The position numbers and the translations under genes are program-made. Shown here one piece after another: positions 39,016 to 49,159 of a stretch of DNA of 64,000 nt. Numbering within the stretch: the stretch's first letter is position 1; each line of letters starts with the position of its first letter. This DNA comes from Polytrichum commune (taxonomy: Eukaryota; Streptophyta; Polytrichopsida; Polytrichales; Polytrichaceae): NCBI GenBank assembly GCA_950295325.1, contig OX485805.1:36753501-36817500 (forward strand), given 5' to 3'. Below the pieces are notes generated by a model. It did no database searches. It worked only from the letters and a program-made list of their open reading frames with translations, and was not told where the DNA came from.

Positions 39016-41650
39016 GTTATTTGCAACTAGAGATGTCCAAGTCTTCTAAGCAACTGTGTTGGCTTAGATTTGGTAATTCCTTGACCTATGTAGAGTTGTG
39101 GATATCAAAAACTATGAGGTTCTTAGGTAGACCACCAATATGTACAATAGGTGTGGAGGACAAATCAAGCGAATATAAAGTTGTCAACATGCTCAAATCC
39201 GGGAGGTACTTTATGCTTGTCCCATTGCAGTTGAGGTCCTTGAGGTTTTGGAGATAGTCAACGCCATGGATTTCTCCAAGTTGTTTGCAACCAGATACGT
39301 CCAAATCTTCTAAGCAACTTAGCTGGCTTAGATTTGGTATTTCCTTGATTTGTGCAGAGTTGTGAATATCAAAAACTCTCAGGTTCTTAGGTAGACCACC
39401 AATATGTACAATAGGTGTGGAGGACAAATCAAGCGAATATAAAGTTGTCAACATGCTCAAATCCGGGAGGTACCTTATGCTTGTCTCATTGCAGTTGAGG
39501 TTGTTGAGGTTTTGGAGATGGTCAACGCCATGGATTTCTCCAAGTTGTTTGCAACCAGAGATGTCCAAGTCTACTAAGCAACTGAGTTGGCTTAGATTTG
39601 GTAATTCCTTGACTTGTGTAGAGTTGTGGATATCAAAAACTATGAGGTTCTTAGGTAGACCACCAATATGTACAATAGGTGTGGAGGACAAATCAAGCGA
39701 ATATAAAGTTGTCAACATGCTCAAATCCGGGAGGTACTTTATGCTTGTCCCATTGCAGTTGAGGTCCTTGAGGTTTTGGAGATGGTCAACGCCATGGATT
39801 TCTCCAAGTTGTTTGCAACCAGAGAAGTCCAAGTATACTAAGCAACTGAGTTGGCTTAGATTTGGTAATTCCTTGACTTGTGTAGAGTTGTGGATATCAA
39901 AAACTCCGAGGTTCTTAGGTAGACCACCAATATGTACAATAGGTGTGGAGGACAAATCAAGCGAATATAAAGTTGTCAACATGCTCAAATCCGGGAGGTA
40001 CTTTATGCTTGTCCCATTGCAGTTGAGGTCCTTGAGGTTTTGGAGATGGTCAACGCCATGGATTTCTCCAAGTTGTTTGCAACCAGAGAAGTCCAAGTAT
40101 ACTAAGCAACTGAGTTGGCTTAGATTTGGTAATTCCTTGACTTGTGTAGAGTTGTGGATATCAAAAACTCCGAGGTTCTTAGGTAGACCACCAATATGTA
40201 CAATAGGTGTGGAGGACAAATCAAGCGAATATAAAGTTGTCAACATGCTCAAATCCGGGAGGTACTTCATGCTTGTCCCATTGCAGTTGAGGTCCTTGAG
40301 GTTTTGGAGATGGTCAACGCCATGGATTTCTCCAAGTTGTTTGCAACCTGATACGTCCAAGTATACTAAGCAACTGAGTTGGCTTAGATTTGGTAATTCC
40401 TTGACTTGTGTAGAGTTGTGGATACCAAAAACTCCGAGGTTCTCAGGTAGACCACCAATATGTACAATAGGTGTGGAGGACAAATCAAGCAAATATAAAG
40501 TTGTCAACATGCTCAAATCCGGGAGGTACTTCATGCTTGTCCCATTGCAGTTGAGGTTGTTGAGGTTTTGGAGTTGGTCAACGCCATGGATTTCTCCAAG
40601 TTGTTTGCAACCTGATACGTCCAAGTATACTAAGCAATTGAGTTGGCTTAGATTTGGTAATTCCTTGACTTGTGTAGAGTTGTGGATACCAAAAACTCCG
40701 AGGTTCTCAGGTAGACCACCAATATGTACAATAGGTGTGGAGGACAAATCAAGCAAATATAAAGTTGTCAACATGCTCAAATCCGGGAGGTACTTTATGC
40801 TTGTCCCATTGCAGTTGAGGTTGTTGAGGTTTTGGAGTTGGTCAACGCCATGGATTTCTCCAAGTTTTTTGCAACCTGATACGTCCAAATTGTCTAAGCA
40901 ACTCAGCTGGCTTAGATTTGGTAATTCCTTGAGCTGTGCACAGTTGTGAATATCAAAAATTGTAAGGTTCTCAGGTAGACCACCAATTTGTTCAATGGGT
41001 GTGGAGGACACATCAAGCGAATATAAAGTTGTCAACATGCTCAAATCTGGGAGGTACCTTATGCTTGTTTCATTGCAGTAGAGGTTTATGAGGTTTTGGA
41101 GTTGGTCAATGCCATGGATATCTTCAACATCTTTGCAACCAGATAGGTCCAAGGTTTCTAAGCAACTCAGCTGGCTTAGATTTGGTAATTCCTTGACCTG
41201 TGCACAGTTGCGGATATGAAAAACTCTGAGGTTCTTAGGTAGACCACCAATTTGTGCAATCGGTGTGGAGGACACAACAAGCGAATTCAAGGTTGTCACC
41301 ATGCTCAAATCCGGGAGGTGCTTTATGCTTGTCGAACTGCACTTGAGGTCCTCGAGGTCTTGAAGTTGGTCAACGCCATGGATTTCTTCAAGTTGTTTGC
41401 AACCAGAGATGTCCAAGTCTACTAAGGAACTGAGTTGGCTTAGATTTGGTAATTCCTTGACCTGTGCACAATTGCTGATTCTAAGAACTCTAAGGTTCTT
41501 AGGTAGACGACCAATTTGTTCAATGGGTGTAGAGGACACATCAAGGGAATCCAGCATTGTCAACATGCTCAAAGCCGGGAGGTACTTTATGCTTGTCCCA
41601 CTGCAGTTGAGGACCTTGAGGTTTTGTAGTTGGTGAACGCCATGGATTTC
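39016..41650 (-). repeat. Ten tandem 264-bp LRR modules in TNL2
   Basis: Each module encodes 88 residues, about four LRRs: LPDLSMLTTLYSLDLSSTPI, then LPKNLxVFDIHN, LPNLSQLSCLVYLDxSGCKQ and IHGVDxLQNLNNLNCNGTS. Phrases repeat exactly every 264 bp. The first three modules differ visibly; modules 4-10 are very alike. The windows 39781-40044 and 40045-40308 differ by one base in my reading (ctttatg versus cttcatg). The last module is cut by the stop at 39088 and by the junction to katanin DNA at 39015. Confidence 0.93.
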
Positions 41651-44600
41651 TCCAAGTTGTTTGCAACCAATGATGTCCAAATACTGTGAGCTAAAAAGTT
41701 TGTTCAAGAATGAAACATATTCCATATCCTTGCAATTTTGAAGGACGATGGTATGTAAAGTCAAACCCATATTCTCCAAGTTAGGAATTGCTTTCAAATT
41801 GAAGCAGTCCTTGATGATCAATTCTTCCAATTTCTTCAATAGATCAAGGCCATGAATGTCAATCAATCCCAATTGATAAAGCTCAAGATGTCGCAATTCT
41901 TCCAAATTTGAAAGGCCTCGTAATGTCTTTGTATTTGGGCAATCTCCTACAATGAGACTCCTCAGTTTTTTTGAGTTCCCAAGATCTGGAAACTCCAACA
42001 ATTCTTCAAAACCTATAACTTCCAATTCAAGCAGACTTGTGCAATCATGGAGTAAATCCAACGACCAACAAAATTGAACATTCTTCAGATGACATCTACC
42101 AGATAGTCTTAAGATCTGTAAGGATACCAAACCTTTCATACTCAGAATCCTTAAACTTTTGGTTTCAACTATCTCTAGCCAGACGAGATTTTGGAGATCA
42201 TCCAAACAAACATGCTCCAAAAACACACAGTCAACAAGCTTAATACTGAGGAGGTCCTCCATGCCTCGCAAATCCACCTTCATCAAATTACAAATGACCA
42301 CTCTCAGTATCTCAACATTTGTGGAGCACTCACATAGTCCTTGCTTGGTAAGGCTAACGATATTGCTCCGACACATTGTGAGTCTTTTCTTTTGGTAATA
42401 TTTATTGTCTCCTCTACCATGGAGTATACAATTACGCAAGTGGGTCGATTTGTTGGCTTCCCGAGTTGCAAATTCATGATACAAATCATGGACTGAAAAA
42501 TGCTCATGTCCCCAAATATTATCAAGATTCAAGATGGATCGTCTCTTGAGTATTTCCAACTGCAATGCCAATAAGTCAAGTCACCAATTGGAAATTAATG
42601 AATTGAAAAAATAGATGGTTTCTCAATCAATTTATAAAACAAGCTTTTAGTTTAGACAAGTTATGAAGCTAAGACCAGGGCGTCAATGTAATCACTTTCC
42701 CACTTCATCGCCTAGTACATGGCTCAAGTGTTGATAGCGGAACATGGAAAATAGGGCCTCTATCTAAAAAATTCTTCAAACACTCATTGGAGTAGTGAAA
42801 TAACCAAAAAATATTTACAAATATATAGCAACTTCCAATGATGACTCACCAATTCACCCAATAAAAAAATGTTGGTGAACTTCTAACTTTACATCAAATT
42901 GATATTCACAACCTACATCAAGCATTGTACATATTTTAGTGTGCTCATTTTAACCTTGTTGTGACCAAAGTTTGACTCTATCAGGGTAACCTTGGTGACT
43001 TGATAATATTCATCCAAATTCAATCCATTAATGATTCGTAATTTATATATCACTACATTGATTATCCCAATTAATAAAGGTGGGCTAATTATGAGGGTGG
43101 GAAATTAAAGGCTGTGATATTGAATTTATTTAAGCTGTGAAATTAGTGCCACCAAATGCTTTGAGAAGCATGTTAATCCCGACAATATTTACTAAAATTC
43201 CTAAAAAATGCAACACAATTCATTAAAAGTGCCATCATTGGCACTACTCATTAACAAGCATGCGGCACGCACATATAACAAGTGCACACTAATTTTCTTC
43301 AACTCTATGGTAAATGAGCATACTTTCATGAATTTCGTGTCCCTTGGTAAAAATTTCAACCCTTAGCACCTTTGAGATTTGGGTAAATAGTGCGTGCTTT
43401 AAGAATTAGTACCACTCTCACTAATCAGGACAAGATTTACATGTTGGAGGACACATGAGTTCAGATTATGATGGATAGACTCCGATCCAAACAAACAAAC
43501 AAAAAATACATCCGAGTGTAAATATGGGCTTACCGACTCACGAACTTTCGCTTCGTCCACATCAAATATAGTGCAATACCATTTTAAGAAATGCCTCACA
43601 CTTGTATCTCTATGTGTTGTTCGATGCGTAAACAATTGAACAATATCCAAAAACAAGCTCCTGCAATCCGTGGATAATGCGTCCCAACCAATCTCCAACA
43701 CGGAAAATAGCGGATCTATCTTCTCATTCTCACCCAAACTTTTGAAATCAATCTTTATATTTTCCCAAGGCCCCGTATGTTGTCCGACGTATCCTCCCAG
43801 CACCCTTAGCACCAATGGGTGATACTCTCCACCACCCAAAGAACTTGGCAGTGGAAAGCAACAAGAACGAACGAAGGTTCTTGTCAAAGCTTGCTTTTTG
43901 GGCTCTAAGTCTGACAAAGACTTATAACCCGCAGAGTTGACAAACAAGTTTGTTGCTGCATGTGTATCCAAGAAAGGAGTCGAGAAACAATCTTTCCATG
44001 GTATTTTTTTCTTGAAGAGATTCAGTGTCTCAATGCTGCGTGCCGTGACCAACACCACACTGCCTTTCTTAAACGGCAACGACAAAAATAACTCTGCCTC
44101 TTGAATTGAATTTTGTTGATCCCATACATTATCCACAACCAAGAAAAGTCGATGCTTGGGGACGTGCTGAATGAGATGATTACGGACCTGCACATACATC
44201 TCATCCAAGTAAGTTAATGGATTCAATGTTTGTTGACATGATAGCATAATTGAAATTCACATAATTGAAATGCAATCAGAGGCCCTCCTGTTCATTACTT
44301 TGACTGCAATTCCACATGAATTTCATGAAATGCTCAACACGACACAAAACCAAAAAGCAACAACAATCACATATGCTGGGGAGAGAATTTGAACCTCGGA
44401 TTCATTGGTTAATTTGCTCATCTCAATCTCGTTCCACTTCATTAGCGTGCGCAACAATGCCTTTTGTAAATCGATAGTAGCATGATTGTTCAACTCCACA
44501 TGACATACTTTTGCTAAGAACTCTGATGAAAACTCATTACACAACACCCTACTCATGGTCGTCTTTCCCATTCCCCCCATCGCATACATTCCAAAAAAGC

Positions 44601-45414
44601 AGGGAGAGCAATTTTCATCGAACGGCTCCAATTTCTGGTCCATGCATAAGATTTACACATTGATCACTCCACATGAAATCATAATCATAGCATGCTGCAT
44701 GTCACTCTTAAATTTCAACCTCTCTTACCCACCTTTGTTAATTTAATTGAGGATCACAAACGGTCGACACAAGTATGGAACGGCATCCCCGCCAAGGATT
44801 CTTACCTCTCGGAAGAAGGCACGAATACGTTCTTTGCCTTCAACACGCGACACGTCAAATTCCATCACTGGAGGCACCATGTCGCATATGGCTCGGACGA
44901 TCCTCTTTCTGTAGGATACTTCACCCTCTCCAAGAATCATTTGGATTCCATTCAGAGGATTAATACTTTGCACTGCAACTTTCCAAGCTTTCAACGTTTC
45001 CTCATTAATTCTTGAATCTTTGAATGTCTCCCATACTTTGAACCACCCATCTTGCCTCTTTGGTTGTTTGAACTCCTTCACCGATAGCTTGTAGAACAAT
45101 GGCAGAATCTTCTTGGGAAACTGGCTTTGACAAGAAACGAATTTTGCCAACTCTATCATGGGCCACTTGCGTTTGAAGTAGCTCTCTGAGATCACAATCA
45201 CAGCAACCTCACAGTTCTGAGCAGCATGGAGGATATGATTTGGAAAATTCTCACCGAGTGGCAAGGAACCTGAGTCCTTGTCGAAAAAAACTCGCCCGGG
45301 ATAAATGTTTTCCAAATCTTTGTGCAGTTGCTCCACACAATCTTTCTCCTTTCCAGCATGGCTAAGGAAGATCTTGTGCTGCACATCATTTTGGTCTCCA
45401 GAGCTGCAAGCCAT
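39086..45414 (-). CDS. TNL2: TIR-NB-ARC-LRR immune receptor, four exons
   Basis: TNLs are intracellular pathogen sensors; the TIR domain is an NADase that signals after NB-ARC switching. Exons on the minus strand: TIR 45414-44806 (203 codons; HKIFLSHAGKEKDCVEQL, VFFDKDSGSLPLGENF, KWPMIELAKF with the likely catalytic Glu; donor GAG|GTAAGA); P-loop 44634-44395 (80); NB-ARC 44208-43534 (225; FLVVDNVWD, HPLVLRVLGG); MHD-LRR 42559-39086 (1,157; SVHDLYHEFA, then LRRs). Introns are phase 0. Predicted length is about 1,665. I chose the ATG at 45414 (context CACATGGCT); an upstream in-frame start at 45576 adds 54 residues over a GA-rich leader. Oddities: P-loop AMGGMGKTT instead of GMGGMGKTT; AC instead of AG at the acceptor before 44208, though an in-frame AG ends at 44200; a TAG at 39086-39088 where sister modules have CAA or CAG. 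NB-ARC is split by an intron. Confidence 0.85.
42572..43533 (-). other. TNL2 intron 3, alignable with the TNL1 intron
   Basis: A 974-bp intron (43533-42560), homologous along most of its length to the 1,112-bp TNL1 intron at 26486-25375 (shared GGTAACCTTGGTGACTTGAT, CTCACCAATTCACCC). It keeps GT and AG. The intron similarity shows that TNL1 and TNL2 are close duplicates, not distant family members. Confidence 0.7.
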
Positions 45415-45733
45415 GTGGACAATAAAAGGAACACGTGGGGTGTCTCTCTTTCTTTCTTTCTGTCTTTCTTTGTTTCTTACGTGTGGCAAGTCAATGCTTT
45501 GTAGCTGTGCTCCAAAAACCTGCTGTTGTGTGCTGTTATCCACCTTATACTGCTGCACTGGTGTGGAACTACGCATTCAAAGAGCCTGACGACTGGAGAA
45601 TCTTATTTGCACTTGCTTGATATGCTCATAAGTGTAATGTCTACGAAAACATCTACCAAGCTCAACTGTGTCCTCTCGAATGCGAAGTAACTAGCCATCA
45701 CTACCCTCGGTTCCGGATTCAGCTACCTCAGTT
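45415..45733 (-). promoter_or_regulatory. TNL2 upstream region with GA-rich leader
   Basis: On the minus strand, bases 45479-45450 are nearly pure purine (GAAAGACAGAAAGAAAGAAA), as in CT/GA-repeat leaders of plant genes. I see no certain TATA box. The proposed ATG lies 35 bases downstream. Confidence 0.4.
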
Positions 45734-46240
45734 TTCAAGGTTAAAAGCACCCAAGGGCAACCACAAGAAAAGTAAACCATCCGAGAAGTTTAGATAGATG
45801 CCCGTCAGCAAGTGAGCAGATTCAAATTTCCCATGTATGTGGCGCAAAATTTGTGCACAGAGTCCAGTAGGGAGACTAGAACATGGGATCAAAGAGCTCC
45901 AACAAGCCTTTCTGCAGACCGAGTCCAAACCAAATCTGGGACGAAAGACAAGCCACCGGAATTTTGGCGGTTCCCCACCACAAATTTGGCAGTAGCCCGC
46001 CACAAATTTGTCGGTCCCTTGAGGACATCAGCAGTCCGAAGATTCAAAAAGAGTATAAATTTCTTGAATAGAGACCTCCAACTTCAAAAGCATGATCAAG
46101 TGCCACATGTTCCGAAAAGTTCTGGATCAACTCCTAGGGGAAGATTCAGAATAACCTGGAATACTCCATTTCACATGAAGAGAAAAAATATCATACAAGT
46201 GCCACCACTGTCTCCACTATCGTGATCCGCTCTTGTCAAG
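45734..46240. repeat. Direct repeat unit 1 upstream of TNL2
   Basis: About 507 bp, repeated at 46267-46752. It starts TTCAAGGTTAAAAGCA and ends in CTTGTCAAG. It has one extra 21-bp internal duplication around ACAAATTTG near 46005. Open frames in the plus direction lie in different frames in the two units and are not conserved as protein. Confidence 0.85.
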
Positions 46241-46266
46241 GGTTTAGGGTTTAGGGTTTAGGGTTA
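46241..46266 (+). repeat. Interstitial telomere-type repeat
   Basis: Three perfect TTTAGGG units (46243-46263) plus partial units lie exactly at the seam between the two 0.5-kb direct repeats. TTTAGGG is the usual plant telomere unit. Neither repeat unit contains it elsewhere. Confidence 0.9.
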
Positions 46267-47000
46267 TTCAAGGTTAAAAGCAGCCAAGGGCAACCACAAG
46301 AAAAGTAAACCATCCGAGAAGTTTAGATAGATGCTCGTCAGCAAGTGACCAGATTCAAATTTCCCATGTATGTGGCGCAAAATTTGTGCACAGAGTCCAG
46401 TAGGGAGACTAGAACATGGGATCAAAGAGCTCCACCAAGTCTTTCTGCAGACCAAGTCCAAACCAAATCTGGGACGAAAGACAAGCCACCAGAACTTTGG
46501 CGGTACCCCACCGCAAATTTGTCGGTCCCCCGAGGACATCAGCAGTCCGAAGATTCAAAACGAGTATAAATGTCTTAATTACAGACCTCCAACTTCAAAA
46601 GCATGATCAAGTGCCACATGTTCCGAAAAGTTCTGGATCAACTCCTAGGGGAAGCTTCAGAATAACCTGGAATACTCCATTTCACATGAAGAGAAAAAAA
46701 TATCATACAAGTGCCACCACTGTCTCCACTGTCGAGATCCGCGCTTGTCAAGAGCGAGCGAGAAGCTCCTGGGACTTGGACTACAAGTTCAAGCAAGTTG
46801 AAGAGACGTGGAGTAGAGAATAAAAGAAGAGTACAAATCTCTTTGAATAGCTACCTTCAACTTCAAAAGCATGATCAAATGCCACATGTTCTCAAAAGTT
46901 GAGTTCCTAGGGGAAGCTTCAGAACAAACCTGTACTAGCCCATTTTACACGAAGACCGCTGTCTCCACTTTTGAGATCCGCTCTTGTCAAGAGAAAATGA
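46267..47000. repeat. Direct repeat unit 2 and a third partial unit
   Basis: Unit 2 (46267-46752) matches unit 1. A shorter, more diverged third copy covers about 46826-46995 (CAACTTCAAAAGCATGATCA, CCTAGGGGAAGCTTCAGAA, GATCCGCTCTTGTCAAGA). Tandem growth therefore happened at least twice, the 3' copy first. Confidence 0.8.
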
Positions 47001-47925
47001 TGAGCTCCTACAAGTTCAAGCAACTTGAACAGAGGTGAAGTAGACCTATACTCGCACAGGCGGCTAATTCTACGAAAAATGAAACTTGAGCCAACGAGCA
47101 AAGCGGTGGCAGCAAGCTTGCGTGATCGATGCTACTGGAAAGGAAAGCTTGACCCACAAACCCTACTCAGAAGTTGGCGAACCCATCCATTTCAGATCCG
47201 ACACGTCTGTCCAACACATGATGCATGCTCCTCCTCCACACAGACACAGATTCACGCACACACTCAAGAGTGTGTGCCGCCGACACCCACAGGGCATAGC
47301 GTGGATGTCGATAGCGGGGTTAGACAGATTACACCGCGCCCAACCCTTCTAGAGACTTCAAAACCATATCGCAGCCGCGTAAATTGTCCAGGGCGAGAGG
47401 AATAGAAAGAAAGAAAGAATGAATTAACCAAAGCTTTATTACTGACGCAAACTGAAGTTTCGCATCCTCGACCATTTCATGCATGCACGTCGACATTTGC
47501 TTCCAGAATGGCAGATCGCTAGCTATCGCCCACCCATCTCGCTAGTTACAGATGGGCCGGTTGAGTTTGAGAAATAACAACTTCACCGGTTCAAGTACAT
47601 GACTTTAAGCAAATCGCTGATCAGTATAGAGGAATCTGTGGAACATACCTTAAGCTAATAGAGAAAATCCGACAGAAATCAGCGTGTAATCGGTTGGATT
47701 TGGCTTTGGAAACAGTCTCCGCTCCTTGCCCAAAACAATGAAAAAAATAAGCGACTCCTAGTTGTTACCGACAACCAGGAATCTCGACTGTTTGAAACAA
47801 TTAATTTACCTCCAACGCGCTTCGGCATGCCGTGACTCAAGGGGAGGGTGGCCCAAATCCCTGGTTGAGGCATAAAGCCGGCCAGGGATGGAGGGCAAAG
47901 GAATCCGAGTCGTCCTCTCTCTACG
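47001..47925. other. Unrecognised region with dispersed repeats
   Basis: The open frame 47025-47405 (126 codons) has no recognisable motif. From about 47540 the common 200-bp dispersed repeat appears (GTTGAGTTTGAGAAATAAC), then a fragment near 47820-47850 (CGGCATGCCGTGACTCAAGG) shared with the repeat cluster at 58.4 kb. Confidence 0.45.
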
Positions 47926-47933
47926 CGTAGGAT

Positions 47934-49039
47934 CAGTGCTCAAAATTGAAGTCTTCAGTGCCCTTCAAATGGGTTTTGGGACTTCAAACAATACCTCAAG
48001 GAAAACAACCCTTCAAAACATAATCCTCATTTCTAAGTGCTCCCTTCACTTGAAGTGTTGGATAAATAGTACCCTTCAAGTACTGTTCATCATCTCAAGT
48101 AGCCATTTAACTCCGGTTGTCTAACTTTGGGCTCCAGATCTCAGATCCAGATGGGAATTAGCCGAGATGGGAATTATATGTTGATAGGTTTGGTTGTGAG
48201 AAAGTGCATACTTTGCACTATGATTCTATGCCTGGGTGTGATGTAGGGGGCTCGTTGGAGGATTGCATCACCCTTGGTAGATTATACGTCCAAAAGGTTA
48301 TTGACTCACTAAATGATCACTTCCCCGACTTGCCCATTTTTAATGCGGCCACGCTTTTCAGCCCAAAATACTATGCCATGGATGCATTGGATCGAGGCAT
48401 TTTAACTGAGCAATGGTTGAACCGGTTGGTGACACATTTCAAGTGGAGCTCTGTTCTTGTTGATCAAGCCAATGTGGAGTTGCTCGAATTTGTGGAGATG
48501 TTATCTTCAGCTTGTCAACACCGAAGTATGCATGAAGATTGGGTTTTTTGTGGCCGTGACCGAGAGTTTAAGATCAATTGGCCAACCCTAATGTCACTAT
48601 GGCAAGCCATACTTGTGATCCCTACTAGCACTGCTATTTGTGAGCGTGGTTTTTCAAAGCAGAATTGGGTTAAGAGCGAAAGGAGAACATGCCTAAACCT
48701 TGACACACTTGATGCGTTGATGAGGGTTAGCCTAAACAATTTGGGAGTTGAATTCATGGATTGGAATGGCATTTTTGACACTTGGAAAACCGCTACAGTA
48801 ACCAACAAGCGTAGGGCATTGTCAATTCAAGAGGTGGAGTTAGATAGTTGATTCTCCATCAAATCATTGTACTAGAAGCATGTACCATGCAAATCATGCA
48901 TAATTTTAATATAAGTTTTATATTTCTTTGAAAATTTTCCATTGACGTCCTAGATTTAGATATGCCCTTCAATTGCAATGCTGAAATTTCAGAGCCCTTC
49001 AAAATGAAATTCATATGAGGGCTTCAATTTTGAGCACTG
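47934..49039 (+). mobile_element. hAT element, 1,106 bp, with intact ends
   Basis: Perfect 18-bp inverted ends (CAGTGCTCAAAATTGAAG at the left and its complement at the right) are flanked by a perfect 8-bp duplication CGTAGGAT (47926-47933 and 49040-49047). The size and terminal words fit hAT. It holds only the C-terminal part of a transposase, so it is an internally deleted, non-autonomous copy. Intact ends and an exact duplication suggest a young insertion. Confidence 0.93.
48183..48851 (+). pseudogene. hAT transposase, C-terminal part only
   Basis: The frame has no clear ATG near its start; it reads in from upstream, and the first listed codon at 48204 is GTG. It ends with the hAT dimerisation region: WPTLMSLWQAILVIPTSTA, then CERGFSKQNWVKSERR and LDTLDALMRVSLNN. 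This region is normally the last 80 residues of a 600-800 residue protein, so the zinc finger and most of the RNase-H-like core are missing. The C-terminal part has no stop or frameshift. It resembles the ZNF862-like hAT group. Confidence 0.85.
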
Positions 49040-49159
49040 CGTAGGATTCAAACCACATTTCTATTTGTTGGGGCGTCTGAACACTTGCCCGGCTTGCTGC
49101 CCGATTGTATACAAGACCAATGATCAGGCATATTTTTGGGCATAACCGGTTGAGATCTT

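Noticed and set aside
39417-40949. 510-codon open frame on the plus strand opposite TNL2
   Set aside because: It is the antisense of the 264-bp LRR modules. The unit length is a multiple of three, so an open antisense frame repeats in every module.
46241-46266. Chromosome end
   Set aside because: Only three units, inside continuous sequence at a repeat seam.
45812-46823. Protein genes of about 135 codons in the duplicated region upstream of TNL2
   Set aside because: The frames differ between the two repeat units, show no known motif and are not conserved as protein.
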